64,000 nucleotides of DNA from Pollutimonas subterranea (GTDB lineage Bacteria; Pseudomonadota; Gammaproteobacteria; Burkholderiales; Burkholderiaceae_B), in NCBI RefSeq assembly GCF_002849655.1, contig NZ_PDNW01000007.1, positions 124,001 to 188,000 on the forward strand, written 5' to 3'. A model generated the notes under the pieces. It was not told where the DNA came from, searched no databases, and saw only the letters and a list, made by a program, of their open reading frames with translations. The stretch's first letter is position 1, and every line of letters starts with the position of its first letter. This document shows, one piece after another, positions 36,487-47,153 of the stretch. The position numbers and the translations under genes are program-made.

Positions 36487-37995
36487 ATGAAAAGAATGAC
36501 GCTGCTGCTTGGGAGCCTGTTGCTCGCCACCGCTACCGCGGGCCAAGCCCAGGAATTGCGCATCGGCATGCAGGACGACCCGGATACCCTCGATCCGCAT
36601 CGCTCCCGCACTTATGCCGCGCGTATTGTGTTTACCTCGATGTGCGACAAGCTGGTGGATATTGACGCCAAGTTGCAGTTCGTGCCACGGTTGGCCGAGT
36701 CCTGGTCCTGGAACGAAGACAATACGCAACTGACCTTCAAGTTGCGCAATGACGCGGTTTTCCACGACGGCACAAAATTCGATGCGTCGGCCGCCAAAGC
36801 CAATCTGGACCGTGCGCTCACACTGCCTGCCAGCCAGCGCAAAAGCGAACTGGCTTCGGTCAAGCAGGTTGATGCGCCCGATCCCGCTACCCTGGTCATT
36901 ACCGTGAATCAGCCCGATGCGACGTTGTTGGCGCAGCTCTCGGATAGGGCGGGAATGATGCTGTCGCCCAAAAGCTTCGAAGGCGCCGACAGTGCTTCCG
37001 ATGTCGGCCGGCAGCCCGTTTGTTCCGGGCCGTACAAGTTCGTGGAGCGTGTCCAGAACGACCGTATTGTTCTGGAAAAATTCAATGAATACTATGACGC
37101 CAAAGACTTCGCCTTCAGCAAAGTCGTCTTTTTGCCGATACCCGATTCAACGGTACGGCTGTCCAATCTGCGTTCCGGCGGTATCGAGATACTCGAGCGT
37201 CTGAATCCGTCCGATGTCCCCCAGGTGAAGGACGATTCCAATCTTGAGTTGAACTCGGTCAATGGCTTGGGCTTTCGCCAGTTCATGTTCAACGTCAACA
37301 ATGGCGAGCGTTCCAAGACCAATCCGTTCAACGACAAGCGTGTCCGGCAAGCCTTCCAGCTGACCATAGACCGCCAGGCCATAGGTGACGTAATCGGCGG
37401 CGGTATTTTCCCTCCGGCGCAGCAGCCATTTCCTCTTGCCAGCCCTTATCTCAGCGACAAGTTTCCTGTCGTCAAGCCTGATATCGCCAAGGCCAAGGCG
37501 CTGCTGAAAGAGGCAGGCATGGAATCTCCCAAGGTCGAACTCACGTTTGCGAACAACACCATCGAAGCGTCGACTGCCGAGATGGTGCAGGCGATGGCGG
37601 CCCAGGCAGGATTCCAGGTCAGCCTGCGTCCCACTGAGTATGCCGCAATGCTCGCGGATTCCGCCAAGGGCAATTTCCAGGTCGATATGCGGGGATGGTC
37701 GGGACGGGTGGACCCTGACGGCAATATTTATTCCTTCGTTACCTGCAAAGGCACGCTGAACGACAGCAAATACTGCAATCCCAAAGTGGATGAGCTTTTG
37801 AACAAGGCGCGCACGGTGTCGGACCAGGCCAAGCGCAAAGCGATCTATGACGAAGCCCAGACGATATTGCAGGAAGACCTGCCCAGCATGTATATCTATT
37901 ATCAGCCCTGGCCTTTTGTTACCCACAAGAAAGTGCAGGGCTTCGATCCTTATCCCGATGGCATGATCCGACTGCGAGGCGTTTCATTCAATTGA
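36487..37995 (+). CDS. Peptide/glutathione-type ABC transporter substrate-binding protein (first copy)
   Basis: A 502-residue periplasmic solute-binding protein of the SBP_bac_5 (DppA/OppA/GsiB) family. A clear signal peptide (MKRMTLLLGSLLLATATAGQAQ) precedes ELRIGMQDDPDTLDPHRS, the usual N-terminus of these proteins. The RBS GGAGACAAGAGA precedes the ATG. It heads a five-gene ABC cassette with a paralogous binding protein at the far end. The ligand (peptide, glutathione, nickel chelate or opine) cannot be fixed. About 165 bp upstream hold the promoter and no gene. Confidence 0.93.
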   Translation: MKRMTLLLGSLLLATATAGQAQELRIGMQDDPDTLDPHRSRTYAARIVFTSMCDKLVDIDAKLQFVPRLAESWSWNEDNTQLTFKLRNDAVFHDGTKFDASAAKANLDRALTLPASQRKSELASVKQVDAPDPATLVITVNQPDATLLAQLSDRAGMMLSPKSFEGADSASDVGRQPVCSGPYKFVERVQNDRIVLEKFNEYYDAKDFAFSKVVFLPIPDSTVRLSNLRSGGIEILERLNPSDVPQVKDDSNLELNSVNGLGFRQFMFNVNNGERSKTNPFNDKRVRQAFQLTIDRQAIGDVIGGGIFPPAQQPFPLASPYLSDKFPVVKPDIAKAKALLKEAGMESPKVELTFANNTIEASTAEMVQAMAAQAGFQVSLRPTEYAAMLADSAKGNFQVDMRGWSGRVDPDGNIYSFVTCKGTLNDSKYCNPKVDELLNKARTVSDQAKRKAIYDEAQTILQEDLPSMYIYYQPWPFVTHKKVQGFDPYPDGMIRLRGVSFN

Positions 37996-38019
37996 TGGGC
38001 AACAGCGGGGCTCCAGGTC

Positions 38020-38964
38020 ATGTTCAAACTTATCTTGCGCCGTATCATCGTGGCGATACCGACATTGATCCTGGTATCGATCGTCATCTTCGGACTGCAA
38101 AAGATACTACCCGGAGACCCAGTCCTGGCCATGGCCGGCGAAGAACGGGACCCTGCCGTTCTTGAGTTCCTGCGCGAAAAATATCGCCTGAATGATCCCT
38201 TGCCGGTGCAGTATCTGGCCTGGGTCAAGGAGGTGGGGCAGGGCAATCTCGGCGTGTCGCTGCGCACCGATATTCCGGTGACCACGCTGGTCAAGCAGAA
38301 GTTGCCGGTTACCATCCACCTTGCAGTCATGGCCATGTTCTTTGCCATTATCGTCGGGATCCCACTGGGGATTCTGGCCGCGGTGCGCAAGGGCAGCAAG
38401 GTCGAGTTCGGTGCGAACCTGTTCGCCCTGTCGGGCATGTCGATTCCCAATTTCTGGCTGGGTATTGTCATGATCATGGTGGTGTCGGTGTGGCTGAAAT
38501 GGCTGCCGGCTTCGGGCTACGTGTCGCCAGGCACGGATTTCTGGCTGTCGTTCAAGACCATACTGATGCCATCGCTGGTGCTGTCCACGGCAATCAGTGC
38601 GTATCTCATGCGCCATACCCGATCAGCCATGCTGGAAGCGCTCAGCGCCGACTATGTCAGGACCGCGCGGGCAAAAGGGGCTTCCGAACGCATTGTTGTG
38701 CTGCGCCACGCCCTGCGCAACGCCTTGATGCCTATCGTCACGCTGGTGACCATACTGTTTGGCGAGCTGCTGGCCGGTGCGGTGCTTACCGAGCAGATCT
38801 TTGGCATCCCGGGCTTTGGCAAGCTGCTGGTCGACGCAGTCTTTAATCGCGACTACGCCGTCGTGCAAGGTGTGGTGCTTTGTATCGCCGTGGGCTTCAT
38901 TGTGCTGACGCTGGTTGCCGATGTGCTTTATATCCTTGTCAATCCAAGACTGAGGTACGCATGA
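38020..38964 (+). CDS. ABC transporter permease, DppB/GsiC type
   Basis: A 314-residue inner-membrane permease with the long first periplasmic loop of DppB proteins (QKILPGDPVLAMAGEERDPAVLEFLREKY in part) and six helices. The EAA loop reads YVRTARAKGASERIVVLRHALRNALMP (in part), where the ATPase docks. It follows the binding protein by 24 nt, and its stop overlaps the next permease ATG by 4 nt. Confidence 0.94.
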   Translation: MFKLILRRIIVAIPTLILVSIVIFGLQKILPGDPVLAMAGEERDPAVLEFLREKYRLNDPLPVQYLAWVKEVGQGNLGVSLRTDIPVTTLVKQKLPVTIHLAVMAMFFAIIVGIPLGILAAVRKGSKVEFGANLFALSGMSIPNFWLGIVMIMVVSVWLKWLPASGYVSPGTDFWLSFKTILMPSLVLSTAISAYLMRHTRSAMLEALSADYVRTARAKGASERIVVLRHALRNALMPIVTLVTILFGELLAGAVLTEQIFGIPGFGKLLVDAVFNRDYAVVQGVVLCIAVGFIVLTLVADVLYILVNPRLRYA

Positions 38965-39842
38965 GCGCGCAGGCAGCCAGTGCACCGCAGGCTCCGGCGC
39001 CCCGTGGTCGCCGCAATCGCTCATGGCAGAAATTCAAGCATAATCGCTCGGCCATGCTGGGCGCCGCTATCGTGTTGTTCTTTGTGCTGGCAGCTTTGTT
39101 TGCCCCCCTTATTGCCGGCTATGACCCTTCCCAGGTAAGCTTCACGGCCATACGAAAATCGCCGTCTCTCGCACACTGGCTGGGCACCGATGAACTGGGC
39201 CGCGACATACTCAGCCGCCTTGTGTTTGGCGCCAGGGCTTCGCTGCTGGCCGGCATGTGTTCGGTACTTATTGCCCTGCTGGTCGGTATCCCTTTTGGCT
39301 TGCTTGCGGGCTACTTTGGCGGAATTATCGACGGCTGCATTTCGCGCGCCACCGAGGCTTTGCTTTCCATTCCCTTCCTGATTCTGGCCATTGCGCTGGC
39401 CGCCTTCCTGGGCCCCAGTCTTGTAAACGCAATGATAGCCATCGGGGTATCGGCCGCACCGCTGTTCATCCGGCTGGCACGCGGGCAGGTGCTTGCCATC
39501 AAGAATGAAGATTATGTGCAGAGCACCCGGTCGCTGGGCGCCTCGAATACGCGTATTGTGCTGCGCCACATCCTGCCCAACATCATGCCAGCCTTGATTG
39601 TGCAGGCCACCATTATGATTGCCAGCGCCATCATCGCCGAAGCCAGTCTGTCTTTCCTTGGCCTGGGCCTGCAGCCGCCGAATCCGTCGTGGGGCTCCAT
39701 GCTCAACACGGCCAAGAATTTCATGACCCAGGCCCCCTGGATGTCGATTTTTCCCGGCACGGCAATATTCCTCGTGGTGTTTGGCTTCAACCTGCTGGGC
39801 GATGGCTTGCGTGATGCGCTTGATCCGCGCCAGGATCATTAA
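38961..39842 (+). CDS. ABC transporter permease, DppC/GsiD type
   Basis: A 293-residue second permease. ATG 38961 overlaps the previous stop; the open frame begins earlier but without family sequence. It has the N-terminal [18 protein letters not shown] helix, the [22 protein letters not shown] stretch (shown in part) typical of DppC, and the EAA loop [19 protein letters not shown]. It forms the membrane heterodimer with the preceding gene product. Confidence 0.94.
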   Translation: MSAQAASAPQAPAPRGRRNRSWQKFKHNRSAMLGAAIVLFFVLAALFAPLIAGYDPSQVSFTAIRKSPSLAHWLGTDELGRDILSRLVFGARASLLAGMCSVLIALLVGIPFGLLAGYFGGIIDGCISRATEALLSIPFLILAIALAAFLGPSLVNAMIAIGVSAAPLFIRLARGQVLAIKNEDYVQSTRSLGASNTRIVLRHILPNIMPALIVQATIMIASAIIAEASLSFLGLGLQPPNPSWGSMLNTAKNFMTQAPWMSIFPGTAIFLVVFGFNLLGDGLRDALDPRQDH

Positions 39843-39855
39843 CAGGATGCGCATC

Positions 39856-41706
39856 ATGGACGAGCAAGGCGTTATCCAGGTTTCGGGCCTGACAGTCAGT
39901 TTCAAGACACCCGACGGAGCGGTCCAGGCGGTCAGGGACCTGTCCTTCCATGTCAGCCGGGGCGAGACGCTGGCTATCGTGGGCGAGTCGGGGTCCGGCA
40001 AGTCTGTCACTTCTTTATCGTTGATGCGCTTGGTCGAGTTTGGCAAGGGCCGCATAACGCAAGGCGAAATCCTGCTGCGCAGGCGCGATGGCAGCGTGCT
40101 GGACCTGGTCCATGCGCCGGAAACCGAGATGCGCAAGATCCGTGGCGACGATATCGCCATGATTTTCCAGGAACCCATGACCTCTCTGAATCCCAGTTTT
40201 CCCGCTGGCGACCAGATTGCCGAGGCCTTGCAGCTGCACCAGGGAATGGACCGCGCCGCGGCCAGGGCGGAAACCCTGCGCTTGCTCGAGACGGTGCGTA
40301 TTCCCGACGCCCGGGCCGTGCAAGATCGCTACCCGCATCAACTGTCTGGCGGCATGCGCCAGCGCATCATGATCGCCATGGCCTTGTCCTGCAAGCCGCA
40401 AGTGCTGATCGCCGACGAACCCACGACGGCGCTCGACGTCACCATACAGGCCCAGATTCTGCAGCTGATGCGCCAATTGCAGCAGGATATGGACATGGGG
40501 GTCATTTTCATTACGCATGACATGGGCGTGGTGGCCGAGGTGGCCGATCGCGTGATGGTCATGCACAAAGGCAGGAAGGTTGAAGAAAACAATTCCGACG
40601 ACTTGTTTTACCGGCCCACCCATCCCTATACCCGGGCGCTGCTGTCTGCGGTTCCCCGGCTGGGATCCATGCAAGGAAGCAGCGAACCGGCGCCATTTGC
40701 CTTGCTGGACCAAGGCGTATCAGATGCCGCTGCCGCGGCTTCCTCTCAGCGGGACAGTACCGCCCGATACGACGCCGGGCCGCTGCTCCAGGTGGACAAG
40801 CTGGTAACGCGCTTTGATATCGCCAGCGGCGTCTTCGGCCGGGTGCGTCAGCGCGTGCATGCCGTCGAGCAGGTCAGCTTCGACCTCTATCCCGGCGAAA
40901 CCCTGGCTATCGTCGGCGAATCAGGCTGCGGCAAGACCACCACAGGCCGTTCGCTGGCCCAGCTGGAACGCATACGCGGCGGGAAAATCCTGTTCGAAGG
41001 CGAGGACATCAGCGGCTTCCGGGGCGGCCAGATGCAGGCCTTGCGCCGGCATATCCAATTTATTTTCCAGGATCCATTCGCCTCGCTGGATCCACGCGTC
41101 ACCATCGGCTATTCCATTATGGAGCCGCTGCTGATACATGGCGTGGCCAAAGGGCGGGAAGCCGCAGAACGCGTACGCTGGCTTATGGAAAAGTGCGGCC
41201 TGACGCCCGATATGGCTGACCGCTATCCGCATGAGTTCTCAGGTGGGCAACGGCAACGTATATGTATTGCGCGTGCGCTGGCCCTGAATCCCCGCGTCGT
41301 GATTGCCGACGAATCGGTATCGGCGCTCGATGTGTCGATACAGGCACAGATCGTGAATCTGCTGCTGGACCTGCAGCAGGAACTGGGTCTTTCCATTTTG
41401 TTCATTTCTCACGATATGGCGGTGGTCGAGCGCATCAGCCATCGCGTCGTGGTCATGTACCTGGGGCAGGTCGTTGAAATTGGCCCCCGGCAAGCGATCT
41501 TCGAGAACCCTCAACACCCGTATACCAAAAAATTGATGGCGGCCGTACCGGTTGCCGATCCTGCTTTCCGTCATCGCACGCATTCCCTGCTGGTCGATGA
41601 AATTCCCAGCGTCGTACGAAGCGTACGCGACGAACCCGTAGTCCAGCCTCTTGTTCCAGTCAGTGCCGGCCATTTTGTCGCGCGGCATCCCATAGGCGTT
41701 TATTGA
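39856..41706 (+). CDS. Fused dipeptide-type ABC ATPase (two nucleotide-binding domains, GsiA-like)
   Basis: A 616-residue protein with two complete ABC ATPase domains. The first has Walker A GESGSGKS, signature LSGGMRQR and Walker [11 protein letters not shown]; the second has Walker A GESGCGKT, signature FSGGQRQR and Walker [11 protein letters not shown]. Each is followed by an oligopeptide-transporter C-terminal extension ([24 protein letters not shown]). The fused form is as in GsiA and YejF. ATG 39856 is preferred over 39847 because AGGA lies 7 nt before it. Confidence 0.94.
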   Translation: MDEQGVIQVSGLTVSFKTPDGAVQAVRDLSFHVSRGETLAIVGESGSGKSVTSLSLMRLVEFGKGRITQGEILLRRRDGSVLDLVHAPETEMRKIRGDDIAMIFQEPMTSLNPSFPAGDQIAEALQLHQGMDRAAARAETLRLLETVRIPDARAVQDRYPHQLSGGMRQRIMIAMALSCKPQVLIADEPTTALDVTIQAQILQLMRQLQQDMDMGVIFITHDMGVVAEVADRVMVMHKGRKVEENNSDDLFYRPTHPYTRALLSAVPRLGSMQGSSEPAPFALLDQGVSDAAAAASSQRDSTARYDAGPLLQVDKLVTRFDIASGVFGRVRQRVHAVEQVSFDLYPGETLAIVGESGCGKTTTGRSLAQLERIRGGKILFEGEDISGFRGGQMQALRRHIQFIFQDPFASLDPRVTIGYSIMEPLLIHGVAKGREAAERVRWLMEKCGLTPDMADRYPHEFSGGQRQRICIARALALNPRVVIADESVSALDVSIQAQIVNLLLDLQQELGLSILFISHDMAVVERISHRVVVMYLGQVVEIGPRQAIFENPQHPYTKKLMAAVPVADPAFRHRTHSLLVDEIPSVVRSVRDEPVVQPLVPVSAGHFVARHPIGVY

Positions 41707-41731
41707 AGTCTCAGCTCATCGGAGATTCATT

Positions 41732-43234
41732 GTGTATAAAACCCCAATCAAGCTTGTACTTTTAACCGGACTGCTTTTCTCCAGCGTTGCATGGGGACAA
41801 ACGACGTTGCGCATAGGTTTGCAGGACGATCCCGACCAGCTGGATCCGGCGCGCGCAAGGACTTTTGTCGGACGCATCGTGTTTGCCTCCCTGTGCGACA
41901 AGCTGGTCGACATTACGCCTGAACTGGAATTTGTGCCGCAACTGGCCACGCAATGGTCGTGGCCGGACAATAAAACGCTTAAGTTCACCTTGCGCGAGAA
42001 CGCGGTGTATCACGACGGTACGCCAATAGACGCTGCATCGGTAAAGGCGAATCTTGAGCGAGCCAAGAATCTGCCGGACAGCAACCGGAAAAGCGAGCTG
42101 GTGACGCTGGCCAGCGTGGATGCGCCCGACGCCAGGACAGTCGTGCTGCATTTGACCCAGCCCGATGCCTCCTTGCTGTCGCAGTTGTCCGACCGCGCCG
42201 GAATGATGCAGTCGCCCGCCAGTTTCAATAAGGATCCCGGCAAGAACCCTGTATGTTCGGGGCCTTATCGCTTCAAGAGCAGGGTGCAGAACGATCACAT
42301 TACGCTGGAAAAATTTGCCCAGCACTGGGACGCGGCCAACTATCACTTCCAGACCGTTGTGTTTCGTCCTGTCCCCGATGCCACGGTACGCTTGAACAAC
42401 ATGCGCTCGGGAGGGCTTGATATCGCCGAGCGGCTGGCGCCTGCGGATGCGCAAACAGTAAAAGACGATCCGAACCTGAGCTTCATGCCGGTTACCGGCC
42501 TGGGCTTTCAAGCCATCTCGGTGAACTTCGCGAACGCTCCCCGGGCGGACAATCCCTTCGCGAAGGATGCACGCGTGCGCCAGGCCTTTGATCTTTCCAT
42601 CGACAGGGATGCCATCAATCAGGTGGTCGGCATGGGGCTGTATCAACCTGCGTTCCAACCCTTCCCGCCGGCGAGCTTTGCCTACGACAAGAGTGTCGAG
42701 CGCAAGGGCCGCGATGTCGAAAAGGCTCGCGCCCTATTGAAGGAAGCAGGGCTGGATCGCGTGAAAGTCGAAATCTCTTTCGGAAACAATACCATCATGC
42801 AGCAGGTGTTTGAACTGATACAAGCCATGGGCAGCGAGGCCGGCTTTGACATCAGCCTGCGGTCCATGGAGTTCGCCGCGTTGCAATCCACCATGGCCCG
42901 CGGCGACTTCGAGCTTGCACAGGCGGGATGGTCGGGACGTGTTGATCCCAGTGGAAACGTATTCCAGTACGTGTCCTGCAAGGGCAGCCTGAATGACGGC
43001 AGGTTCTGCGACGAAACAATGGACAAACTGCTCAACGACGCACGTGAAGAACTGGATGTCGAAAAGCGCAAGGTGCTGTACCGCGAATTCTTGAATCAAA
43101 TGCGCGCCAAGCACCCGATTTTCTATACTTATTATCTGCCGTGGACTTTCGGCGTGCAGAAGCGGGTGCAGGGTTTCGTACCTTATCCGGATGGCCTGGT
43201 TCGCCTGAAGGATGTCACGTTGGCGGGGCAGTAA
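41732..43234 (+). CDS. Peptide-type ABC transporter substrate-binding protein (second copy)
   Basis: A 500-residue SBP_bac_5 protein, clearly paralogous to the first one: signal peptide (YKTPIKLVLLTGLLFSSVAWG), then TTLRIGLQDDPDQLDPARA, and shared segments such as LSDRAGMMQSP, NPVCSGPYRFKSRVQNDHI and QAGWSGRVDPSGNVF. It uses a GTG start with GGAG 7 nt upstream. The pair could widen the ligand range of one importer. Confidence 0.92.
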   Translation: MYKTPIKLVLLTGLLFSSVAWGQTTLRIGLQDDPDQLDPARARTFVGRIVFASLCDKLVDITPELEFVPQLATQWSWPDNKTLKFTLRENAVYHDGTPIDAASVKANLERAKNLPDSNRKSELVTLASVDAPDARTVVLHLTQPDASLLSQLSDRAGMMQSPASFNKDPGKNPVCSGPYRFKSRVQNDHITLEKFAQHWDAANYHFQTVVFRPVPDATVRLNNMRSGGLDIAERLAPADAQTVKDDPNLSFMPVTGLGFQAISVNFANAPRADNPFAKDARVRQAFDLSIDRDAINQVVGMGLYQPAFQPFPPASFAYDKSVERKGRDVEKARALLKEAGLDRVKVEISFGNNTIMQQVFELIQAMGSEAGFDISLRSMEFAALQSTMARGDFELAQAGWSGRVDPSGNVFQYVSCKGSLNDGRFCDETMDKLLNDAREELDVEKRKVLYREFLNQMRAKHPIFYTYYLPWTFGVQKRVQGFVPYPDGLVRLKDVTLAGQ

Positions 43235-43410
43235 GCGCTACGGTCCCGGGTTAATCCAGGGCGCTTGATAAACGTCAAAGAGATGAGGCGCGGCGGGGCG
43301 ACTTGCGTTCGCAGCCGGGTCCTGTGCGGCTTACAATTCCTTTCATTCCTTGTTGTGCTGCATTTCGTGGCCATCGCGGAATTCGGTACAAACGGAAAGG
43401 ATGGCAAGTA

Positions 43411-45366
43411 ATGCGTGGCCTCATAGCGAATTTGAAACTGTGGCAGAAATTCGCCCTCATTGGCGCTCTGGCACTGGGGATGCTGGCTGTCCCTACGACG
43501 CTGGTGGTGAAATCACACCTGGATGCAGTCCGCATGGCGCTTGCCGACGCCAGCGGCATTGCGCCCTCGGGCGACGTGCTCAAGCTCCTGCGGCTGACTC
43601 AACAACATCGCGGTTTGTCGGCGGGCTTCCTGGCCGGCAATATGGACCAAGGCCGGGCTCGGCAAGCGGCGCAAGGCAAGGTCGATGAAGCGTTCAATCT
43701 GACCGCGCAAAGCCTGTCCTTGAATCTGGACGACGCCTTGCTCGTGGCAGACCTCGAGAAGATCAAGGGAGAATGGCAAGCCCTGGCCACGGCCGTCAGC
43801 GGCAATGCGGTCAGCGGACCGGAAAGCTTCGCCCGCCATACGGCATTGATCCAGAAGCAGATGGGACTACTCGAACGTATCCTGGAGACGTCCGGCCTGG
43901 AGTTTGCGTCAGATCCCGCCAGTCATTATTTGATCAGCGCCGTGTTCGGCAGCTTGCCCGAATTGACTGAAAGTATGGGCCAGGCGCGCGGTCTGGGCAT
44001 GGGCATTCTGGTCAAAGGCGAGGCAACGCCGGCGGAACTCATTCGCATCAGCGTGCTTGACAGCCGCGCGCAGCATGCTTTTCGGAATACCTATGCCAGT
44101 TTCGGCAACGCTGCCAACGATGCCGGCCTGAAGCAACTTATCGCCGGCCCTGTCGCAGCAGCCCGCAAGGCGGCCGAGCAAGGCATGGCAATGCCGGGCG
44201 AGAAAATCGTGCAGGCAGCCCGCCTGGATGCTCCGGCGCAGGACTATTGGGATGGCATGAGCAGCGCCATCGACGCCCAGTTCGACATGATGCGCATTGC
44301 CTTCACAATTCTTGCAGACAGAATTGCAAACCAGGTCAGCGAGACGCAACAGGCCTTGTGGATCATGGTCGGAGTCATGGTGGCATTGGGTGCCGCGGCT
44401 TTCCTGATCAGCTTGATGGTGGTGCGCACGACGGTTGCGTCAATAGGACGCTCGCTGCACATTGCCCAGACCGTCGCGAGCGGCGACCTGACGTCGATCA
44501 TAAACGCTTCCACCACCGACGAAACGGGATTGCTGCTGCAGGCGCTGAGCCGCATGAACACCAGCCTGACCGGTATCGTGACCCAGGTGCGCAGCGGCAC
44601 CGACAGCATCGCCACCGCGTCCAGCCAGATTGCGGCCGGCAATATCGATTTATCGGCAAGAACCGAAGCGCAGGCCAGCTCGCTGGAAGAAACCGCCGCC
44701 TCGATGGAGCAGCTGACGAGCACCGTCAGCCAGAACGCCGGCAATGCGCACATGGCAAATGAGCTGGCGCTGTCCGCGTCGGCGGTGGCGGTCCGTGGCG
44801 GCGCCGTCGTCAGGCAGGTGGTCGACACCATGGCTTCGATTCATGTTTCCTCGCGGCGCATCGTCGATATCATCGGCATTATCGACGGCATTGCTTTCCA
44901 GACGAATATCCTGGCGCTGAATGCTGCAGTGGAAGCGGCGCGCGCGGGCGAGCAAGGGCGCGGATTTGCCGTGGTCGCGTCCGAAGTGCGCAGTCTGGCT
45001 CAGCGGTCCGCGGCGGCGGCCAAGGAAATCAAGGATCTCATCGACGAGTCGGTGAACCAGGTCGGCACAGGCAGTGAATTGGCCAGCGTGGCAGGGCAGA
45101 CCATGGACGAAGTTGTAACGAGTATCAAGCGCGTGACGGATATCATGGGCGAAATTACGGTGGCCAGCCAGGAGCAGACTTGCGGGATCGAGCAAATCAA
45201 CCAGGCTGTCGCGCAGATGGATCAGGTGACGCAGCAGAATGCGGCCCTGGTTCAAGAGGCGGCCGCCGCGACGCTGGCGCTGCAGGACCAGGCCAACGAA
45301 CTGGTCTCGGCAGTGAGTGTGTTCAGAACACCGCCCAGCCCGCACATGACCTTGTCCCTGCTATAA
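43411..45366 (+). CDS. Methyl-accepting chemotaxis protein with NIT-like sensor
   Basis: A 651-residue chemoreceptor. A first transmembrane helix ([20 protein letters not shown]) is followed by a periplasmic helical sensor with the NIT-like [19 protein letters not shown] motif, a second helix around residues 310-335, a HAMP domain and the MCP signalling hairpin with [32 protein letters not shown] (shown in part). No C-terminal WxxxF CheR tether is seen. ATG 43411 follows AAAGGA; the frame is open upstream without family sequence. It lies right after the ABC cassette, so it may sense the same or a related compound. Confidence 0.93.
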   Translation: MRGLIANLKLWQKFALIGALALGMLAVPTTLVVKSHLDAVRMALADASGIAPSGDVLKLLRLTQQHRGLSAGFLAGNMDQGRARQAAQGKVDEAFNLTAQSLSLNLDDALLVADLEKIKGEWQALATAVSGNAVSGPESFARHTALIQKQMGLLERILETSGLEFASDPASHYLISAVFGSLPELTESMGQARGLGMGILVKGEATPAELIRISVLDSRAQHAFRNTYASFGNAANDAGLKQLIAGPVAAARKAAEQGMAMPGEKIVQAARLDAPAQDYWDGMSSAIDAQFDMMRIAFTILADRIANQVSETQQALWIMVGVMVALGAAAFLISLMVVRTTVASIGRSLHIAQTVASGDLTSIINASTTDETGLLLQALSRMNTSLTGIVTQVRSGTDSIATASSQIAAGNIDLSARTEAQASSLEETAASMEQLTSTVSQNAGNAHMANELALSASAVAVRGGAVVRQVVDTMASIHVSSRRIVDIIGIIDGIAFQTNILALNAAVEAARAGEQGRGFAVVASEVRSLAQRSAAAAKEIKDLIDESVNQVGTGSELASVAGQTMDEVVTSIKRVTDIMGEITVASQEQTCGIEQINQAVAQMDQVTQQNAALVQEAAAATLALQDQANELVSAVSVFRTPPSPHMTLSLL

Positions 45367-45439
45367 ACAGGGCTGCGCAGGTGCCAAACGCGAAGATGCG
45401 TCACAATACTGTTTTGGTGTTTGCCGGAGCCTTGATTTA

Positions 45440-46639
45440 ATGACCCGTATTGTCCTTTTTGAAAACATTCACCCCAGTGCAAAAGAAGTCTTTGTAGCGG
45501 CAGGATTCAACGACATTGTCACGCACGCGTCGTCGCTGCCCCCACAGGCGCTTGCCGAGGCATTGCGTGGCGCCAGCCTGGTAGGCATTCGTTCCCGTAC
45601 TCACCTGGACGCCGCGCTGTTGTCAGAGGCCGTCGACCTGAGGGCCATCGGTTGTTTCTGCATCGGAACAAATCAGGTTGACCTGGACACCGCCATGCTG
45701 CATGGCGTACCGGTATTCAATGCACCTTTCTCAAACACGCGTTCGGTCGCTGAAATGGTGCTTGGCGAAGCCATCCTGCTGTTGCGCCGTATCCCCGAAA
45801 AAAATGATCGCGTGCACCATGGCCATTGGGACAAAACCGCCGATGGCGCTTTCGAAGCGCGTGGCAAGACGCTGGGCATCATTGGTTATGGCAATATCGG
45901 GTCGCAGGTCGGTACCCTGGCCGAGGCGGCCGGCATGCGGGTCATTTTCCATGACGTAGAGGCCAAGCTTCCCTTGGGCAATGCCCGTCCCAGCACGGCC
46001 TTGCTCAAGCTGCTTGCGCAGTCCGATGTCGTAACCCTGCACGTGCCTGGCGGCAAGGCTACCCGCAACATCATGGATGCCACGACCATCGCCGCCATGA
46101 AGCGTGGTTCCATCCTCATCAACGCCTCGCGCGGTACGGTGGTCGACATCGACGCTCTGCACGACGCGCTCGAGTCGGGCCACCTTTCCGGCGCTGCCAT
46201 CGATGTGTTCCCTACCGAACCCAAAGGCGTCGATGAACCGTTGAATAGTCCATTGATCGGTATGCGCAACGTGATCCTAACGCCGCATATTGGCGGTAGT
46301 ACCCAGGAGTCCCAAGAGAACATTGGTCGCGAAGTGGCTGAAAAGCTGCTGCGCTTCGTACTAAGCGGAACCACCAAAGGCGCGGTCAACTTCCCTGAAA
46401 TTCCGTATCAGGAAGTGGCCGGTACGGCGCGCATTCTTCATGTGCACCGAAATCTGCCGGGCGCAATGGGTACGCTCAGCAACATGATGGCCGAGCATGG
46501 CCTGAATATCGTTAGCCAGCAATTGCAGACCCGGGGCGCTATTGGTTATGTTATCTCCGACGTCGAAGGCAACGTTGACGATACGGTAATTTCCGTATTG
46601 CGGTCGCATCCGATTACGGTGCGCTGCGACTTGGTGTAA
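45440..46639 (+). CDS. serA: D-3-phosphoglycerate dehydrogenase
   Basis: A 399-residue enzyme for the first step of serine synthesis. It has the NAD motif GIIGYGNIGSQVG, the catalytic region with NASRGTVVDIDAL and TPHIGGSTQESQENIG, and a C-terminal ACT domain (VHRNLPGAMGTLSNMMAEHG), suggesting serine feedback as in the E. coli-type enzyme of about 410 residues. It is a single gene followed by a perfect hairpin. Confidence 0.95.
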   Translation: MTRIVLFENIHPSAKEVFVAAGFNDIVTHASSLPPQALAEALRGASLVGIRSRTHLDAALLSEAVDLRAIGCFCIGTNQVDLDTAMLHGVPVFNAPFSNTRSVAEMVLGEAILLLRRIPEKNDRVHHGHWDKTADGAFEARGKTLGIIGYGNIGSQVGTLAEAAGMRVIFHDVEAKLPLGNARPSTALLKLLAQSDVVTLHVPGGKATRNIMDATTIAAMKRGSILINASRGTVVDIDALHDALESGHLSGAAIDVFPTEPKGVDEPLNSPLIGMRNVILTPHIGGSTQESQENIGREVAEKLLRFVLSGTTKGAVNFPEIPYQEVAGTARILHVHRNLPGAMGTLSNMMAEHGLNIVSQQLQTRGAIGYVISDVEGNVDDTVISVLRSHPITVRCDLV

Positions 46640-46648
46640 GCCTGCGCG

Positions 46649-46673
46649 GCGTGAGCGCCGGTGGCGCTCACGC
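46649..46673. terminator. Perfect hairpin between convergent serA and nsrR
   Basis: GCGTGAGCGCC (46649-46659), loop GGT, then GGCGCTCACGC (46663-46673). There is no T run, so it may act as a transcription block for both directions or as a 3' stabiliser. Confidence 0.5.
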
Positions 46674-46677
46674 TGGG

Positions 46678-47133
46678 CTACGTCATGTCGACCAGTTTGA
46701 TCGTATGTTCGGACCGCGCGGGTCCGCATCCGGCGCGTTCCGGCAGAATGTCGGCCAGCGTATAGCCGTCCAGATGATCCATGAACTTCTGCAGTGCACC
46801 CTCGATAATGCCCGTCAGCCCGCAATAGCCGCTCAATGTGCAGCGGCTTCCTGTTGCGAAGCACTCGACAAGCGCGAGATCGTTTTCGGTATCGCGCAGC
46901 ACGGCTCCCAGAGCGATGTCTTCGGGCGGGCGCGCCAGGCGCATGCCGCCATTTTTTCCGCGCACGGTTTCGATCCAGCCTCGCTGCGCCAGCCGGTGCG
47001 TGATCTTCATAAGATGCGGCTCGGAGATGTCGTAGGCCTGGGCAATCTCGGAGATCGTGCACAGGCGCTCGGGGTGCCTGCCCACATACATGAGCAAGCG
47101 CATGGCATAGTCCGTCATGGTGGTCAGGCGCAT
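46678..47133 (-). CDS. nsrR: NsrR-type Rrf2 family nitric oxide-sensing repressor
   Basis: A 151-residue Rrf2 protein. The winged helix is MRLTTMTDYAMRLLMYVG to AQRGWIETVRGKNGG, and three Cys (ECFATGSRC, GYC) fit the Fe-S cluster ligands of NsrR. NO damages the cluster and relieves repression. It is the third gene of the truncated haemoglobin-nnrS-nsrR operon and probably binds the box at 48860-48882, giving autoregulation. IscR is less likely because the NO-response genes are adjacent. Confidence 0.88.
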   Translation of the reverse strand: MRLTTMTDYAMRLLMYVGRHPERLCTISEIAQAYDISEPHLMKITHRLAQRGWIETVRGKNGGMRLARPPEDIALGAVLRDTENDLALVECFATGSRCTLSGYCGLTGIIEGALQKFMDHLDGYTLADILPERAGCGPARSEHTIKLVDMT

Positions 47134-47153
47134 GTAGTCTCCGTATTCAAGGT

